The position numbers and the translations under genes were made by a program. DNA of 64,000 bases, from assembly GCF_026427715.1 (NCBI RefSeq), contig NZ_CP107558.1, forward strand, positions 3,007,001-3,071,000. The letters run 5' to 3'. The notes beneath the pieces were generated by a model that was not told the DNA's origin, ran no database searches, and saw only the letters and a program-made list of their open reading frames with translations. The stretch comes from Methylocystis sp. MJC1 (lineage in GTDB: Bacteria; Pseudomonadota; Alphaproteobacteria; Rhizobiales; Beijerinckiaceae). Below, one piece after another: positions 33,466 to 42,721 of the stretch (its first letter is position 1; each line of letters starts with the position of its first letter).

Positions 33466-35589
33466 ATGATCGAGATCAAGAAAAGAGACTCAGCACAATT
33501 CGATCTGACCTCGACGCCGCCAATCGCCGAACGACGCCCCTGTCGAAAAGCCACTCATGACCGGGTTTTGGACGATCCCTACGGCTGGTTCGCCGCCGAG
33601 AATTGGCGGGATGTGCTGCGCGATCCGAAGACTCTGCCAAAAGACATCGCCGCGCTGGTGAAAGCCGAGAATGCTTATTGCGCCAAGGTCGTCGCGCCGC
33701 TGAAGGAGCTGCGCAAGACGCTGGTGAAGGAAATGCGCGGCCGCATCAAGGAGGATGACGCGGACGTTCCCGACAAGGACGGCCCCTACGCCTATTACGG
33801 CCGTTTCCGCGACGGCGCGGAGCATCCGCTCTATTGCCGCACGCCGCGCGACGGCGGGCCGGAGACCGTGCTGCTCGACGGCGAGGCGCTGGCGGAGGGT
33901 CACGACTTCTTCGACATCGGCGACACCGCCCAATCGCCCGACCATGCGCAGCTCGCCTGGAGCGTCGACGACAAGGGCTCCGAGCTTTACGCCATCCGCA
34001 CGCGCGCGCTCTGCGACGGCAAGGATCGCGACGACGTCGTCAACGACACGGACGGCGCTGTCGTTTGGAGCGCCGACTCGACGGCGTTCTATTATGTGCG
34101 CATCGATGAAAACCATCGCACAGCGCAAGTCTTCCGCCATGTCGTTGGCGCCGATCCGAAGGCTGACCGTCTCATTGTCGAAGAGAAGGACGGCGCGTGG
34201 TTCGTGGGGCTGGACGAAAGCCGCTGCCGACGCTTCGCCATCGTCACGATCCGAGGCCATGACGCTTCCGAATGCTGGCTTATCGATCTGCGCGACGCCG
34301 AGGCGCGCCCGCGACTCGTCGCGAAGCGCGAGCCGAAGTTACGCTACGACATCGAGCCGCACGGCGATCTTCTCTATATCCACAACAATGCCAACGGCTG
34401 CGACGATTTCCGCATTTCCGTCGCGCCGCTCGACGCGCCGCAGCGCGCCAATTGGCGCGATGTGGCTCCGCACCGCGCCGGCGCCATGATCGTCACCTTT
34501 ACGGTCTTCAAGCGCTATCTGGTGTGGATGCTGCGCGAGAATTCATTGCCGCGCATTGTGGTGCGCGATCTCGAAACCAATGAAGAGCACGCCATCGCCT
34601 TCGAGGAAGAAGCCTATGCGCTGGAGCTCGACGCCGGGCTCGAGTTCGATACGGCGCAATTGCGTTTCGTCTACGCCTCGATGACCACGCCGGAAGAAAC
34701 CTACGACTACGACATGGGCGCGCGCACGCGCGTCCTTCGCAAGCGGCAGGAAATTCCTTCCAGGCACGATCCGAAGAATTACGTGACGCGCCGCATCTTT
34801 GCGCCGGCGCAGGATGGCGAAAGCATCCCGGTCACGTTGCTGCATCGCGCGGATTTCACGCCCGGCGGAAACGGCGCGCCGCTGCTGCTTTACGGCTACG
34901 GCGCCTATGGCCATTCGCTCGCGGCGGATTTCGACGAGGATGCGCTCTCGCTCGTCGATCGCGGCTTCGTCTATGCCCTCGCGCATACGCGCGGCGGAAC
35001 CGACAAAGGCTGGGGCTGGTACGAGAACGGCAAGCTCGATAAAAAGACGAACACTTTCTCCGACTTCATCGCCTGCGCCCGTCATCTCATCGCTTGCGGC
35101 TATACGCGCGAGGGCGCCATCGTCGCGCAAGGTGCCTCGGCGGCCGGCATGCTGATGGGCGCGATCGTCAATGAGGCGCCGCAGCTTTTCGCGGGCGTTA
35201 TCGCAGGCGTGCCCTTCGTGGACGTGCTCAACACAATGCTGCGCGACGACCTGCCGCTGACGCCGCCGGAATGGCTCGAATGGGGCAATCCGATCGCCGA
35301 CCCTGAGGTCTATGACCGGATCGCCTCTTATTCCCCCTATGACAATATTCGCGCGCAGAATTATCCGCCGATCCTCTCCATCGCGGGACTGACCGATCCG
35401 CGCGTGACCTATTGGGAGCCATTGAAGTGGGTCGCGAAACTGCGCGCCACAATGACAGGCGGCGGGCCCGTGCTGCTCCATACGCATATGGGCGCGGGCC
35501 ACGCCGGCGCGTCAGGCCGTTTCGAGGCGCTGGAGGATACGGCGCTGGAATACGCCTTCGCCATCGCCTGCGCGGCGCGCCTTACATAG
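33466..35589 (+). CDS. Prolyl oligopeptidase-family serine peptidase (S9A, oligopeptidase B-like)
   Basis: A 707-residue peptidase of clan SC. The N-terminal seven-bladed propeller (about residues 70-430) gates the catalytic alpha/beta-hydrolase domain. The triad is Ser558 in GASAAGMLMG, Asp644 in GLTDPRV, and His679 in GAGHAG. The GASAAG elbow departs from the usual GGSxGG. N-terminal KATHDRVLDDPYGWF is the usual family opening. No signal peptide is present, so it is probably cytoplasmic. Oligopeptidase B cleaves after Arg/Lys; this is inferred by overall similarity, not by specific residues. Its 3' end overlaps the next gene's 3' end by 8 bp on the opposite strand. Confidence 0.9.
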   Translation: MIEIKKRDSAQFDLTSTPPIAERRPCRKATHDRVLDDPYGWFAAENWRDVLRDPKTLPKDIAALVKAENAYCAKVVAPLKELRKTLVKEMRGRIKEDDADVPDKDGPYAYYGRFRDGAEHPLYCRTPRDGGPETVLLDGEALAEGHDFFDIGDTAQSPDHAQLAWSVDDKGSELYAIRTRALCDGKDRDDVVNDTDGAVVWSADSTAFYYVRIDENHRTAQVFRHVVGADPKADRLIVEEKDGAWFVGLDESRCRRFAIVTIRGHDASECWLIDLRDAEARPRLVAKREPKLRYDIEPHGDLLYIHNNANGCDDFRISVAPLDAPQRANWRDVAPHRAGAMIVTFTVFKRYLVWMLRENSLPRIVVRDLETNEEHAIAFEEEAYALELDAGLEFDTAQLRFVYASMTTPEETYDYDMGARTRVLRKRQEIPSRHDPKNYVTRRIFAPAQDGESIPVTLLHRADFTPGGNGAPLLLYGYGAYGHSLAADFDEDALSLVDRGFVYALAHTRGGTDKGWGWYENGKLDKKTNTFSDFIACARHLIACGYTREGAIVAQGASAAGMLMGAIVNEAPQLFAGVIAGVPFVDVLNTMLRDDLPLTPPEWLEWGNPIADPEVYDRIASYSPYDNIRAQNYPPILSIAGLTDPRVTYWEPLKWVAKLRATMTGGGPVLLHTHMGAGHAGASGRFEALEDTALEYAFAIACAARLT

Positions 35590-36010
35590 AGGGGCGCTTG
35601 CGCTGGATTTCCTCCGGCGGCAGCCACTCCCGTCCGGCCTGCGTGCCGCGCTTGGCTTCGATGCCGGGCGAACCCGCCGCCGTTCCGCTGGGGCCCGCGA
35701 CGCCGGCAGGCGAAGCGTATTTCTGCGCCTCAGGATTTTCCTTCTGCACCACAGTCGGCGGCTGAACATTCGTGCCTGCGGCGGGGCCGGAAGTGTCGCC
35801 CGCTCCCGACGAGCCGCCGGCCGCAGCGGGACTCGCCGTGTCGCCGGTTTGCTGCGAGACGACGGCGGGCTTCGCCGCGCCCTCGTTCATCGCGGGTTTT
35901 TTCTGCGGCCCGGGGATGACGGGCGGATTGGGATCTCCCTGATCCTGCGCGAGCGCCGGCGCGAAGGCGCCCGCCGCGAGAAGGGCGGAGATCACGACAA
36001 ACTTCTTCAT
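35582..36010 (-). CDS. Secreted Pro/Ala/Gly-rich protein, unknown
   Basis: A 142-residue protein. The signal peptide MKKFVVISALLAAGAFAPALA is cleaved after residue 21. The mature part is low-complexity (PAVVSQQTGDTASPAAAGG, GTAAGSPGIEAKRG) and likely disordered, with a basic C terminus (EEIQRKRPSM). No domain was recognised. It is convergent with the S9A peptidase gene, overlapping by 8 bp. Confidence 0.6.
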   Translation of the reverse strand: MKKFVVISALLAAGAFAPALAQDQGDPNPPVIPGPQKKPAMNEGAAKPAVVSQQTGDTASPAAAGGSSGAGDTSGPAAGTNVQPPTVVQKENPEAQKYASPAGVAGPSGTAAGSPGIEAKRGTQAGREWLPPEEIQRKRPSM

Positions 36011-36151
36011 GGCGTCCACTCCTGCCGCCGCCCCCCGAGGCGGACCGGGCAAGCCCCAAGAGCCTAGATGGGAGAGCGGCTAAAGCCGGCAAGAAAAGAT
36101 CGCCTTGCGCTGCATTTTTCGTTTAATTGAGCTTTGCAGGAGGAAATTGCC

Positions 36152-37450
36152 ATGGCCATCGAATCAAAACATCCTGAAACCCTTGCGCTTCATGCAGGCT
36201 GGCGCGCGGATAAGTCTACCGGCGCCGTCGCCGTCCCGATTTATCAGACGACGTCCTACCAGTTCCGCGACGCCGAGCACGCCGCCAATCTTTTCGCGTT
36301 GAAGGAGCTCGGGCCGATCTATACGCGCATCGGCAATCCGACGACCGACGTTCTGGAAGCGCGCCTCGCCGCGCTCGAAGGCGGCGTCGCCGCGCTGGCG
36401 CTTTCCTCCGGACAGGCGGCCTCGGCCTTCGCGATCCAGAACATCGCGCGTGTCGGCGACAATGTGGTCTCCTCCACCGGTCTTTACGGCGGCACCTGGA
36501 ATCTCTTCGCCAATACCCTGAAGGACCAGGGGATCGAGGTGCGCTTCGTCGATCCGACCGACCCCGAGAATTTCCGCCGCGCGACGGACGAGCGCACCCG
36601 CGCCTATTACGCCGAGACGCTCCCCAATCCGAAGCTCGAAGTGTTTCCGATCGCGGAAGTGGCGGCGATCGGTCGCGAATATGGCATCCCGCTCATCATG
36701 GACAATACGGCGGCGCCGCTTCTCGCACGCCCCTTCGATCACGGCGCGGCGATCGTCGTCTATTCCACGACGAAATATCTCGGCGGGCACGGCACGTCGA
36801 TCGGCGGCGCCATCATCGACGGCGGCAATTTCGATTGGGAGAAGTTCCCGGCGCGCCAGCCGGCGCTCAACACGCCTGATCCGAGCTATCACGGCGCTGT
36901 GTGGGTCGAGGCGGTGAAGCCACTCGGCCCCATCGCCTATATCATCAAGGCGCGCACGACGCTGCTGCGCGATCTCGGCTCCGCGCCCTCGCCCTTCAAC
37001 GCGTTTCTTACACTGCAGGGAATCGAGACCCTCACGCTGCGCATGGAGCGCCATGTGAGCAATGCGCAAAAGGTCGCCGATTTTCTCGGCCAGCGCGGCG
37101 AAGTCACGAAAGTCATCTACCCCTCGCATCAGAGCGGCGAAACGCGCGCCCGCGCCGATAAATATCTCAAGGGCGGCTATGGCGCGCTCATCGGCTTCGA
37201 GCTCAAGGGCGGCGCGGACGCAGGGCGGCGTTTCATCGACGCGCTGGAGATGTTCTATCACGTCGCCAACATCGGCGACGCGCGCAGCCTCGCGATCCAT
37301 CCCGCAACGACTACGCATTCGCAGCTCGGCGAAGAAGCGCAGCTCGCGAGCGGCGTGACGCCCGGCTATGTGCGGCTCTCGATCGGTCTCGAGCATATCA
37401 ACGATATTCTCGCCGATCTGGACAAGGGGCTGAAAGCGGCGGGCGTTTGA
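36152..37450 (+). CDS. metY: O-acetylhomoserine sulfhydrylase
   Basis: MetY uses pyridoxal phosphate to turn O-acetylhomoserine and sulfide into homocysteine, the direct route to methionine. The 432 residues have the fold of the gamma-family PLP enzymes: the phosphate-binding SSGQAASAFAI region, NTAAPLLARPFDHGA, and the PLP lysine in YSTTKYLGG (Lys208). HPATTTHSQL near the C terminus is family-typical. ATG at 36152 follows aggagg with good spacing; an in-frame TTG at 36134 would add six residues. The length (about 430) points to sulfhydrylase rather than cystathionine synthase (about 390). Confidence 0.93.
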   Translation: MAIESKHPETLALHAGWRADKSTGAVAVPIYQTTSYQFRDAEHAANLFALKELGPIYTRIGNPTTDVLEARLAALEGGVAALALSSGQAASAFAIQNIARVGDNVVSSTGLYGGTWNLFANTLKDQGIEVRFVDPTDPENFRRATDERTRAYYAETLPNPKLEVFPIAEVAAIGREYGIPLIMDNTAAPLLARPFDHGAAIVVYSTTKYLGGHGTSIGGAIIDGGNFDWEKFPARQPALNTPDPSYHGAVWVEAVKPLGPIAYIIKARTTLLRDLGSAPSPFNAFLTLQGIETLTLRMERHVSNAQKVADFLGQRGEVTKVIYPSHQSGETRARADKYLKGGYGALIGFELKGGADAGRRFIDALEMFYHVANIGDARSLAIHPATTTHSQLGEEAQLASGVTPGYVRLSIGLEHINDILADLDKGLKAAGV

Positions 37451-37451
37451 C

Positions 37452-37588
37452 CCCCTCCCCAACTTCCGTGCCCCCTCCCCAACCCTCCCCCGCTAAAGCG
37501 GGAGAGGGAGCAGATCGTGGCCTTCAACGAGAATGCTGATCTTGAGCGTCCCCTCTCCCGCTTTAGCGGGGGAGGGACAGGGAGGGGG
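37452..37588. repeat. Family D composite repeat (CCCTCTCCCGCTTTAGCGGG type)
   Basis: Two inverted copies: accctcccccgctaaagcg near 37490 and ctcccgctttagcgggg near 37555, spaced about 50 bp. The unit can fold into a large hairpin. It separates the convergent metY and cobP genes. Confidence 0.8.
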
Positions 37589-37591
37589 ATT

Positions 37592-38107
37592 TCACTTCAC
37601 CTTCACCGGATAGCCAGCCACGATCAGCGCCACATGCGTGGCGATCCTCGCGACCTCCTGATGCAGCAGGCCAGCGGCGTCGCGGAAGGCGCGGGCGAGC
37701 GCGTTTTCAGGCACGATCGACAGTCCGACCTCCGGTGACACCACGACCGTCGGCGCCTCGCGCAACGACAAAGCGGCAACCAAGGCGGCGCGATCCGCGA
37801 CGAGATCGGCTTCTACAAACATTCTGTTGGAGAGCCAGATCGCGAGGCAATCGATCAAGAGCGGCAAATCCGCGGACGCGGCGCTGATGGCCTCGGGCAA
37901 ATGCTGCGGCGCCTCGACCGTGCGCCATTCGCCGCCGCGGCGCGCTTGATGCGCCGCGATGCGCGCGCGCATTTCATCGTCAAGGGCCTCAGCCGTCGCA
38001 ATATAGGTCCACGGCCCGGGATGCGCCATTACGAGGCTCTCCGCATAGGCGCTCTTGCCCGAACGCGCGCCGCCGAGGACGAAGGTGAGATGCGGGTTTT
38101 CACTCAT
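37592..38107 (-). CDS. cobP: Adenosylcobinamide kinase / guanylyltransferase
   Basis: The 171-residue bifunctional enzyme (CobP/CobU) phosphorylates adenosylcobinamide and transfers GMP to it, a late step of cobalamin assembly. The P-loop GGARSGKS is at residues 12-19. The later segments AEALDDEMRARIAAHQARRG (with the active-site His) and LLIDCLAIWLSNRM match the family. ATG at 38107 is used; an in-frame ATG at 38116 would add three residues. It is followed on the same strand by palindromic repeats and cbiD further upstream. Confidence 0.88.
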   Translation of the reverse strand: MSENPHLTFVLGGARSGKSAYAESLVMAHPGPWTYIATAEALDDEMRARIAAHQARRGGEWRTVEAPQHLPEAISAASADLPLLIDCLAIWLSNRMFVEADLVADRAALVAALSLREAPTVVVSPEVGLSIVPENALARAFRDAAGLLHQEVARIATHVALIVAGYPVKVK

Positions 38108-38117
38108 CGCGGCCACC

Positions 38118-38201
38118 CGTCATTGCGAGCGAAGCGAAGCAATCCAGCAGCCGCGCGGAGGCTCTGGATTGCTTCGTCGCCTCCCGCTCCTCGCAATGAC
38201 G
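38118..38201. repeat. Family B palindromic repeat, copy 4
   Basis: cgtcattgcgagcgaagc to gctcctcgcaatgacg, directly upstream of cobP and adjacent to a family A copy. Confidence 0.85.
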
Positions 38202-38223
38202 GGCCCTTGCGGTCATGCCATCC

Positions 38224-38326
38224 GTCATTCTTGGCGGGCTGAAAGCCCGACCGGAATCCAGAGCCATGAGAGCGCTGGCTCGGCTCTGGATTCCCGATCG
38301 CTCGCTTTGCGAGCGTCGGGAATGAC
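38224..38326. repeat. Family A palindromic repeat, copy 5
   Basis: gtcattcttggcgggctg to cgagcgtcgggaatgac, between cbiD and cobP. Together with the family B copy beside it, it fills the gap. Confidence 0.85.
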
Positions 38327-38349
38327 AGCAAGCCGGCCGGAAGTCGCTA

Positions 38350-39462
38350 TTACACATTCTCGACTCTTCTGAATCCGGTGCGCGCCAATGGGCCGCCCTC
38401 GCGATCGAAGACGATGACTTCGACCTCCGTCTCGCTATTGCCCAGCGTCTGCGCCGCCGTCGCGTAGGCGAGCCTGGCGATTGCCGCCGCGAGATCGACA
38501 TGCGCATGCTGCGCGATCTGCAACACCTCCAGTGCGCTGTTCGCTTCTTCGATCTTGCGCGCAATCTCGTCGGTCGCGCCGACCTCGCGCGCGCGCTGCG
38601 CGAGCCGTGCGAAATCCACGCTCGACCTGCCGGAATGCAAATCCAGCCGGCCCTGCGCGAGCTTGGTCATCTTCGCAAATCCGCCGCCGATCGTTACGCG
38701 GGCGACCGGATGCGCGCGCAGATATTTCAAGAAACCGCCGACGAAATCGCCCATTTCGATGAGCGCTGCATCGGGAAGATCATAGAGCTTCTTCACCGCG
38801 GCTTCCGACGTCGAACCCGTCGTTCCCGCAATATGCGTAAGCCCGCTCGCGCGCGCGACGTCGACGCCGCGATGAATGCTGTCGATCCAGGCCGCGCATG
38901 AGAAAGGCGTGACGATGCCCGTCGTGCCGAGAATGGACAGGCCGCCGATAATGCCTAGGCGCCCGTTGAGCGTGTGTTTCGCCATTTCCGCGCCGCCGGG
39001 AATCGAGATTTCGATCTCGGCGTCGGCGCCAACGCCGAGCAACAAAGCCGCTTCCTCGATCGTCTGGCGCATCATCCGACGTGGCACGGGATTGATCGCG
39101 GGTTCGCCCGGCGGCAGCGGCAGGCCGGGACGCGTGATGACGCCCACGCCCTCCCCTTCTTTGAAAGACACCCCCGCGCCCGGCGCCGCGCGGCGCACCA
39201 TGGCGCGGATCAACGCGCCATGGGTGACGTCGGGGTCGTCGCCGGCGTCCTTCACGACGCCGGCGCGCGCAAAATCATCGCCGCGCGTAAACTCCGCGAG
39301 CGCGAAAGCGACGCGTTTGCCGGAGGGCAAAGCGATCTCGACAGGGTCCGGCGGCGGCGCTCCCGTCACAAGCGCTTGAAATGCCGCGCGCGCAGCCGCC
39401 GTGGCGCAGGCGCCGGTGGTCCAGCCCCGGCGCAGCGGGCGATCTTTTGGCGCGTCTGTCAT
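38350..39462 (-). CDS. cbiD: Cobalt-precorrin-5B C1-methyltransferase
   Basis: CbiD methylates C1 of the corrin ring during cobalamin biosynthesis. The 370 residues begin MTDAPKDRPLRRGWTTGAC with the typical RxGWTTGACATAAARAAF opening. The glycine-rich HTLNGRLGIIGGLSILGTTGIV and EMGDFVGGFLKYL follow. ATG at 39462 gives the expected start; the frame stays open upstream to 40437, but that region runs antisense to the YbhB gene. It is divergent from the YbhB-like gene. Confidence 0.92.
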   Translation of the reverse strand: MTDAPKDRPLRRGWTTGACATAAARAAFQALVTGAPPPDPVEIALPSGKRVAFALAEFTRGDDFARAGVVKDAGDDPDVTHGALIRAMVRRAAPGAGVSFKEGEGVGVITRPGLPLPPGEPAINPVPRRMMRQTIEEAALLLGVGADAEIEISIPGGAEMAKHTLNGRLGIIGGLSILGTTGIVTPFSCAAWIDSIHRGVDVARASGLTHIAGTTGSTSEAAVKKLYDLPDAALIEMGDFVGGFLKYLRAHPVARVTIGGGFAKMTKLAQGRLDLHSGRSSVDFARLAQRAREVGATDEIARKIEEANSALEVLQIAQHAHVDLAAAIARLAYATAAQTLGNSETEVEVIVFDREGGPLARTGFRRVENV

Positions 39463-39555
39463 GCGCTCATCTTTAGCAATTAGCGGCGCAACGCGACACC
39501 GGCCGAACGATCCGCTAAAAGGGGCGCCGGTTTCATTCGACAGGGAGCTTGGGCC

Positions 39556-40113
39556 ATGAGACGCAGCCTTTCGTCCTTCTTCGCCTTTGCGGCGCTTGCG
39601 GCGGCGGACGCCGGCGGCGCGCAGGCCTTCGAGCTGAAAAGCCCGGACATCGCCGAGGGCAAGACCATCGACATGAAGCATGTCTACAACTCCTTCGGCT
39701 GCACGGGGGGCAATCTCTCGCCCGCGCTCAACTGGACCGATCCGCCGGCCGGCACGAAGAGCTTCGCCGTGCTCGTCCACGACCCCGACGCGCCGACGGG
39801 CGGCGCCGGCTTCTGGCACTGGCTCGTTGTCGATATTCCGCCGGACGTGCGCGGCCTCGAGCTGGGCGCCGGCGACGTTTCCGGCAAGAAGCTGCCGCCC
39901 GGCGCGCATCAGCTCGAAACCGACTTCGGCGAGAAGGCTTATGGCGGCCCCTGCCCGCCGCCCGGCAAGCCGCATCGCTACATCTTCACCGTCTATGCGC
40001 TCAAGCTCGACAAGCTCGGCGACGCGGCGCATGGCCGCACGGCGGTCGCCGGCTTCACCATCAACGGCAATGCGCTGGCCAAGGCGTCCATCACCGCGCT
40101 GTTCGGGCGGTAA
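39556..40113 (+). CDS. YbhB/YbcL-type PEBP-family protein
   Basis: A 185-residue protein of the phosphatidylethanolamine-binding protein family. A signal peptide (MRRSLSSFFAFAALAAADAG) ends near AQA. Family motifs: LSPALNWTDPPAGTKSFAVL, DPDAPTGGAGFWHWLVVDIP, AYGGPCPPPGKPHRYIF. Bacterial members bind anionic ligands and their role is unknown. Its position between cbiD and cbiB is not usual for a cobalamin locus and is likely unrelated. Confidence 0.85.
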   Translation: MRRSLSSFFAFAALAAADAGGAQAFELKSPDIAEGKTIDMKHVYNSFGCTGGNLSPALNWTDPPAGTKSFAVLVHDPDAPTGGAGFWHWLVVDIPPDVRGLELGAGDVSGKKLPPGAHQLETDFGEKAYGGPCPPPGKPHRYIFTVYALKLDKLGDAAHGRTAVAGFTINGNALAKASITALFGR

Positions 40114-40128
40114 CGGACGTGGCGCGTC

Positions 40129-40210
40129 CGTCATTGCGGGGAGCGAAAGCGACGAAGCAATCCAGCGACCGTGATGCGGCCCTGGATTGCTTCGCTTCGC
40201 TCGCAATGAT
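40129..40210. repeat. Family B palindromic repeat, copy 5
   Basis: cgtcattgcggggagc to gctcgcaatgat, directly after the YbhB-like gene and next to a family A copy. Confidence 0.85.
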
Positions 40211-40216
40211 GGCGCT

Positions 40217-40319
40217 GGCATTCCCGGCAGGCCGAAGGCCTGACCGGGAATCCAGAGCAACCGCGCGCGCCTTCGGCTCTGGATTCCCGATCGCCCGCTT
40301 CGCGCGCGTCGGGAATGAC
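40217..40319. repeat. Family A palindromic repeat, copy 6
   Basis: gcattcccggcaggccga to cgcgtcgggaatgac. It ends 35 bp before the cbiB start, so repeats B5 and A6 fill the gap between the two genes. Confidence 0.85.
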
Positions 40320-40353
40320 AGGGTCGTCGTCGCGGGCTGTCTCTGACGACCGC

Positions 40354-41310
40354 ATGACCACCGCAACGGCCCTCCTCGCGCTCGCCATCGAAGCAAGCGC
40401 CGGCTATCCCGACCCGCTGTTCCGGCGCGTGGGCCATCCTGTCACATGGGCCGGCGCGCTTATCTCGGCGCTCGACAAGCGCCTCAATCTCGAAGGCGAC
40501 TCTTTCGCCCTGCGCCGCGCCAAAGGCATTGCCGCGCTCGTCGCGCTCGCCGCGACGGCGCTCGTCGCGGGCTCTCTCATCGACAGCGTCGCCCTCTCGC
40601 TGCCTTACGGCTGGATCGCGCTTGCTGTCCTCTCATCGAGCCTCCTCGCGCAAAGGAGCCTTTACGCCCATGTGGCGGATGTCGCGCGCGGGCTCTCACG
40701 CTCGCTCGACGACGGCCGCCAAGAGGTCGGCAAAATTGTCGGCCGCGATGTCTCTTTGCTCGACGAGGCCGGCGTCGCCCGCGCGGCCATCGAAAGTCTC
40801 GCCGAGAATTTCTCCGACGGCGTCGTGGCGCCCGCGCTGTTTCTCGCGCTCTTTGGCCTGCCAGGCGCGCTGCTCTACAAGGCGGTCAACACCGCCGACA
40901 GCATGATCGGCCACAGGTCGCCACGCTATCTCGCTTTTGGCTGGGCGGCGGCGCGCTGCGACGATGTTTTCAACCTGATCCCCGCCCGCATGGCGGCGGG
41001 GCTAATCGTCGCAGCCGCATGGGCGACCGGCGCGTCGGCGCAAGGCGCCTATGAGACAGCCTTGCGCGACGCTTCCAAGCACGCTTCGCCCAATGCCGGC
41101 TGGCCGGAAGCGGCGATGGCCGGCGCCTTGGGACTTTCGCTCGGCGGTCCGCGCAGCTATCACGAACTTGAAATCTCCGGCGCCACCCTGGGGACAGGAC
41201 GGCGCGAGGCGACAGCCGACGATATTTTTCGCGGCCTGACGATTTACAAGGCGGCGCTTGCCGTGCTTTGGCTTATAATAGTCGTCGGCGCCCTCGCGGG
41301 CGCTAGATAG
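40354..41310 (+). CDS. cbiB: Adenosylcobinamide-phosphate synthase
   Basis: CbiB (CobD) attaches the aminopropanol arm to adenosylcobyric acid in the inner membrane. The 318 residues have several hydrophobic segments (GIAALVALAATALVAGSLI, VVAPALFLALFGLPGALLY) and the typical KAVNTADSMIGHRSPRY and CDDVFNLIPARM motifs. ATG at 40354 is chosen because the preceding bases belong to the repeat. It is the third cobalamin gene in this 3.7-kb block, with cobP and cbiD on the opposite strand. Confidence 0.9.
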   Translation: MTTATALLALAIEASAGYPDPLFRRVGHPVTWAGALISALDKRLNLEGDSFALRRAKGIAALVALAATALVAGSLIDSVALSLPYGWIALAVLSSSLLAQRSLYAHVADVARGLSRSLDDGRQEVGKIVGRDVSLLDEAGVARAAIESLAENFSDGVVAPALFLALFGLPGALLYKAVNTADSMIGHRSPRYLAFGWAAARCDDVFNLIPARMAAGLIVAAAWATGASAQGAYETALRDASKHASPNAGWPEAAMAGALGLSLGGPRSYHELEISGATLGTGRREATADDIFRGLTIYKAALAVLWLIIVVGALAGAR

Positions 41311-41457
41311 TCTGTTTTTCAAGGACAATCGCGAGATCCTTTCCCCCGGACGACCAGGTAGAGCTCGCCCTTTCATTTTCCCAGAATTCGAATATGTTAA
41401 GGGAGATTGTGCAGCGCAACATAACGGAGGCGTAGAAGCGCCAGGAGACGCGTGATT

Positions 41458-42714
41458 ATGGACCGTATGTCGTACCAGGTTTATGAGATGCTGCATCTGG
41501 CCTTCGCGCCTGCGCGCGCGGCGACCGACGCCCTGCTCCATACGATCAAGAGCCCTTTAAACCCATTTTCGCATACGTCCTTCGGGCGCAGCATCGCCGC
41601 TTCCGCCGAACTCTTCGAGCGTATGACGCGCCGCTACGGCAAGCCCCTCTTCGGACTCGATACGACGACCATCGATGGCGTCGAGGTCTCGATCGTCGAA
41701 GAGCATGTCTGGATGAAGCCCTTCTGCAGCCTGCTGCATTTCAAGCGGGCCTTCGAGGGCGAGGAGCCGAGCCAGTCAAAGCTGCTGATCGTGGCGCCCA
41801 TGTCGGGCCATTACGCCACGCTGCTGCGCGGCACCGTCGAAGCCTTTCTGCCGACCCACGACGTCTACATCACCGACTGGGCCGACGCGCGCACCGTGCC
41901 GCTGATCGACGGCAGTTTCGATCTAGACGATTACATCGACTATCTCGAAGACATGCTGCGCCATCTGGCGCAGGACGGCAGGCCGGTTCATACGCTCGGC
42001 GTCTGCCAAGCGTCTGTCCCGCTGATCTGCGCCATCGCCGCGATGGAAGCGGCGAATGATCCCGCCGCGCCGGACTCGATGGTCCTGATGGGCGGCCCGA
42101 TCGATCCGCGCGTGAATCCGACGGCCGTGAACCAGCTCGCGGAAAAGCGCGGGATCGACTGGTTCCGTCGTCACTGCATTCATACCGTGCCCTTCCCGCA
42201 CGCCGGCATGGGCCGCGAGGTCTATCCCGGCTTCCTGCAGCTTTCGGGCTTCATGGCGATGAACATCGAGCGCCATGTCTCGGCGCATGTCGAAATGTTC
42301 AACCATCTCGTCGAGGGCGATGGCGACTCCGCGGAAAAGCATCGCGACTTCTACGACGAATATCTCGCCGTGATGGATCTCACTGCTGAATTCTATTTGC
42401 AGACGGTGGAGCATGTCTTCATCCGGCACGAGGTGCCGCTCGGCCTGTTGCGCCATCGCGGCGAACTCGTCGACCTCGCGGCGATCCGCCGCACCGCGCT
42501 GCTGACCGTCGAGGGCGAGAAGGACGATATTTCAGGCGTCGGCCAGACATTTGCGGCGCAGGCGCTCTGCCCCAGCATCCCCGATGCGCGCAAGGCGCAC
42601 CATCTGCAACTGGGCGTCGGTCATTACGGCGTCTTCAACGGCTCGCGCTTCCGCCGCGACATTGCGCCGCGCATTTGCGCCTTCACCGGCGAGATCGAGA
42701 AAGTCGAAGCTTGA
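41458..42714 (+). CDS. phaZ: Intracellular polyhydroxyalkanoate depolymerase
   Basis: PhaZ breaks stored polyhydroxyalkanoate (carbon granules). The 418-residue protein has a cysteine nucleophile in the lipase-like box GVCQAS (Cys183, the same position as in the Ralstonia intracellular depolymerase), and HHLQLGVGHYGVFNG near the C terminus with the probable His. Conserved MVLMGGPIDPRVNPTAVN follows the nucleophile. There is no signal peptide, fitting granule use inside the cell. ATG at 41458 follows aggaga by about 9 bp; an in-frame GTG at 41452 is less well spaced. A family E hairpin after the stop may end the transcript. Confidence 0.9.
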   Translation: MDRMSYQVYEMLHLAFAPARAATDALLHTIKSPLNPFSHTSFGRSIAASAELFERMTRRYGKPLFGLDTTTIDGVEVSIVEEHVWMKPFCSLLHFKRAFEGEEPSQSKLLIVAPMSGHYATLLRGTVEAFLPTHDVYITDWADARTVPLIDGSFDLDDYIDYLEDMLRHLAQDGRPVHTLGVCQASVPLICAIAAMEAANDPAAPDSMVLMGGPIDPRVNPTAVNQLAEKRGIDWFRRHCIHTVPFPHAGMGREVYPGFLQLSGFMAMNIERHVSAHVEMFNHLVEGDGDSAEKHRDFYDEYLAVMDLTAEFYLQTVEHVFIRHEVPLGLLRHRGELVDLAAIRRTALLTVEGEKDDISGVGQTFAAQALCPSIPDARKAHHLQLGVGHYGVFNGSRFRRDIAPRICAFTGEIEKVEA

Positions 42715-42721
42715 CGCGCCA

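Noticed and set aside
36053..36151. Possible SAM riboswitch upstream of metY
   Set aside because: gcggctaaagccggc forms a short hairpin, but the SAM-II core order (stem, TTAAA-type linker, pseudoknot strand, GCTAAA) could not be aligned.
37450..40354. Possible cobalamin riboswitch near cobP, cbiD and cbiB
   Set aside because: Gaps are filled by repeats and contain no recognisable B12-box sequence.
39463..40437. N-terminal extension of cbiD to 695 codons
   Set aside because: It runs antisense to the YbhB-like gene and through two palindromic repeats; the CbiD family begins at the ATG at 39462.
38350..41310. Whole cobalamin operon
   Set aside because: Only cobP, cbiD and cbiB are present and they are on both strands; other genes of the pathway are not in the window.
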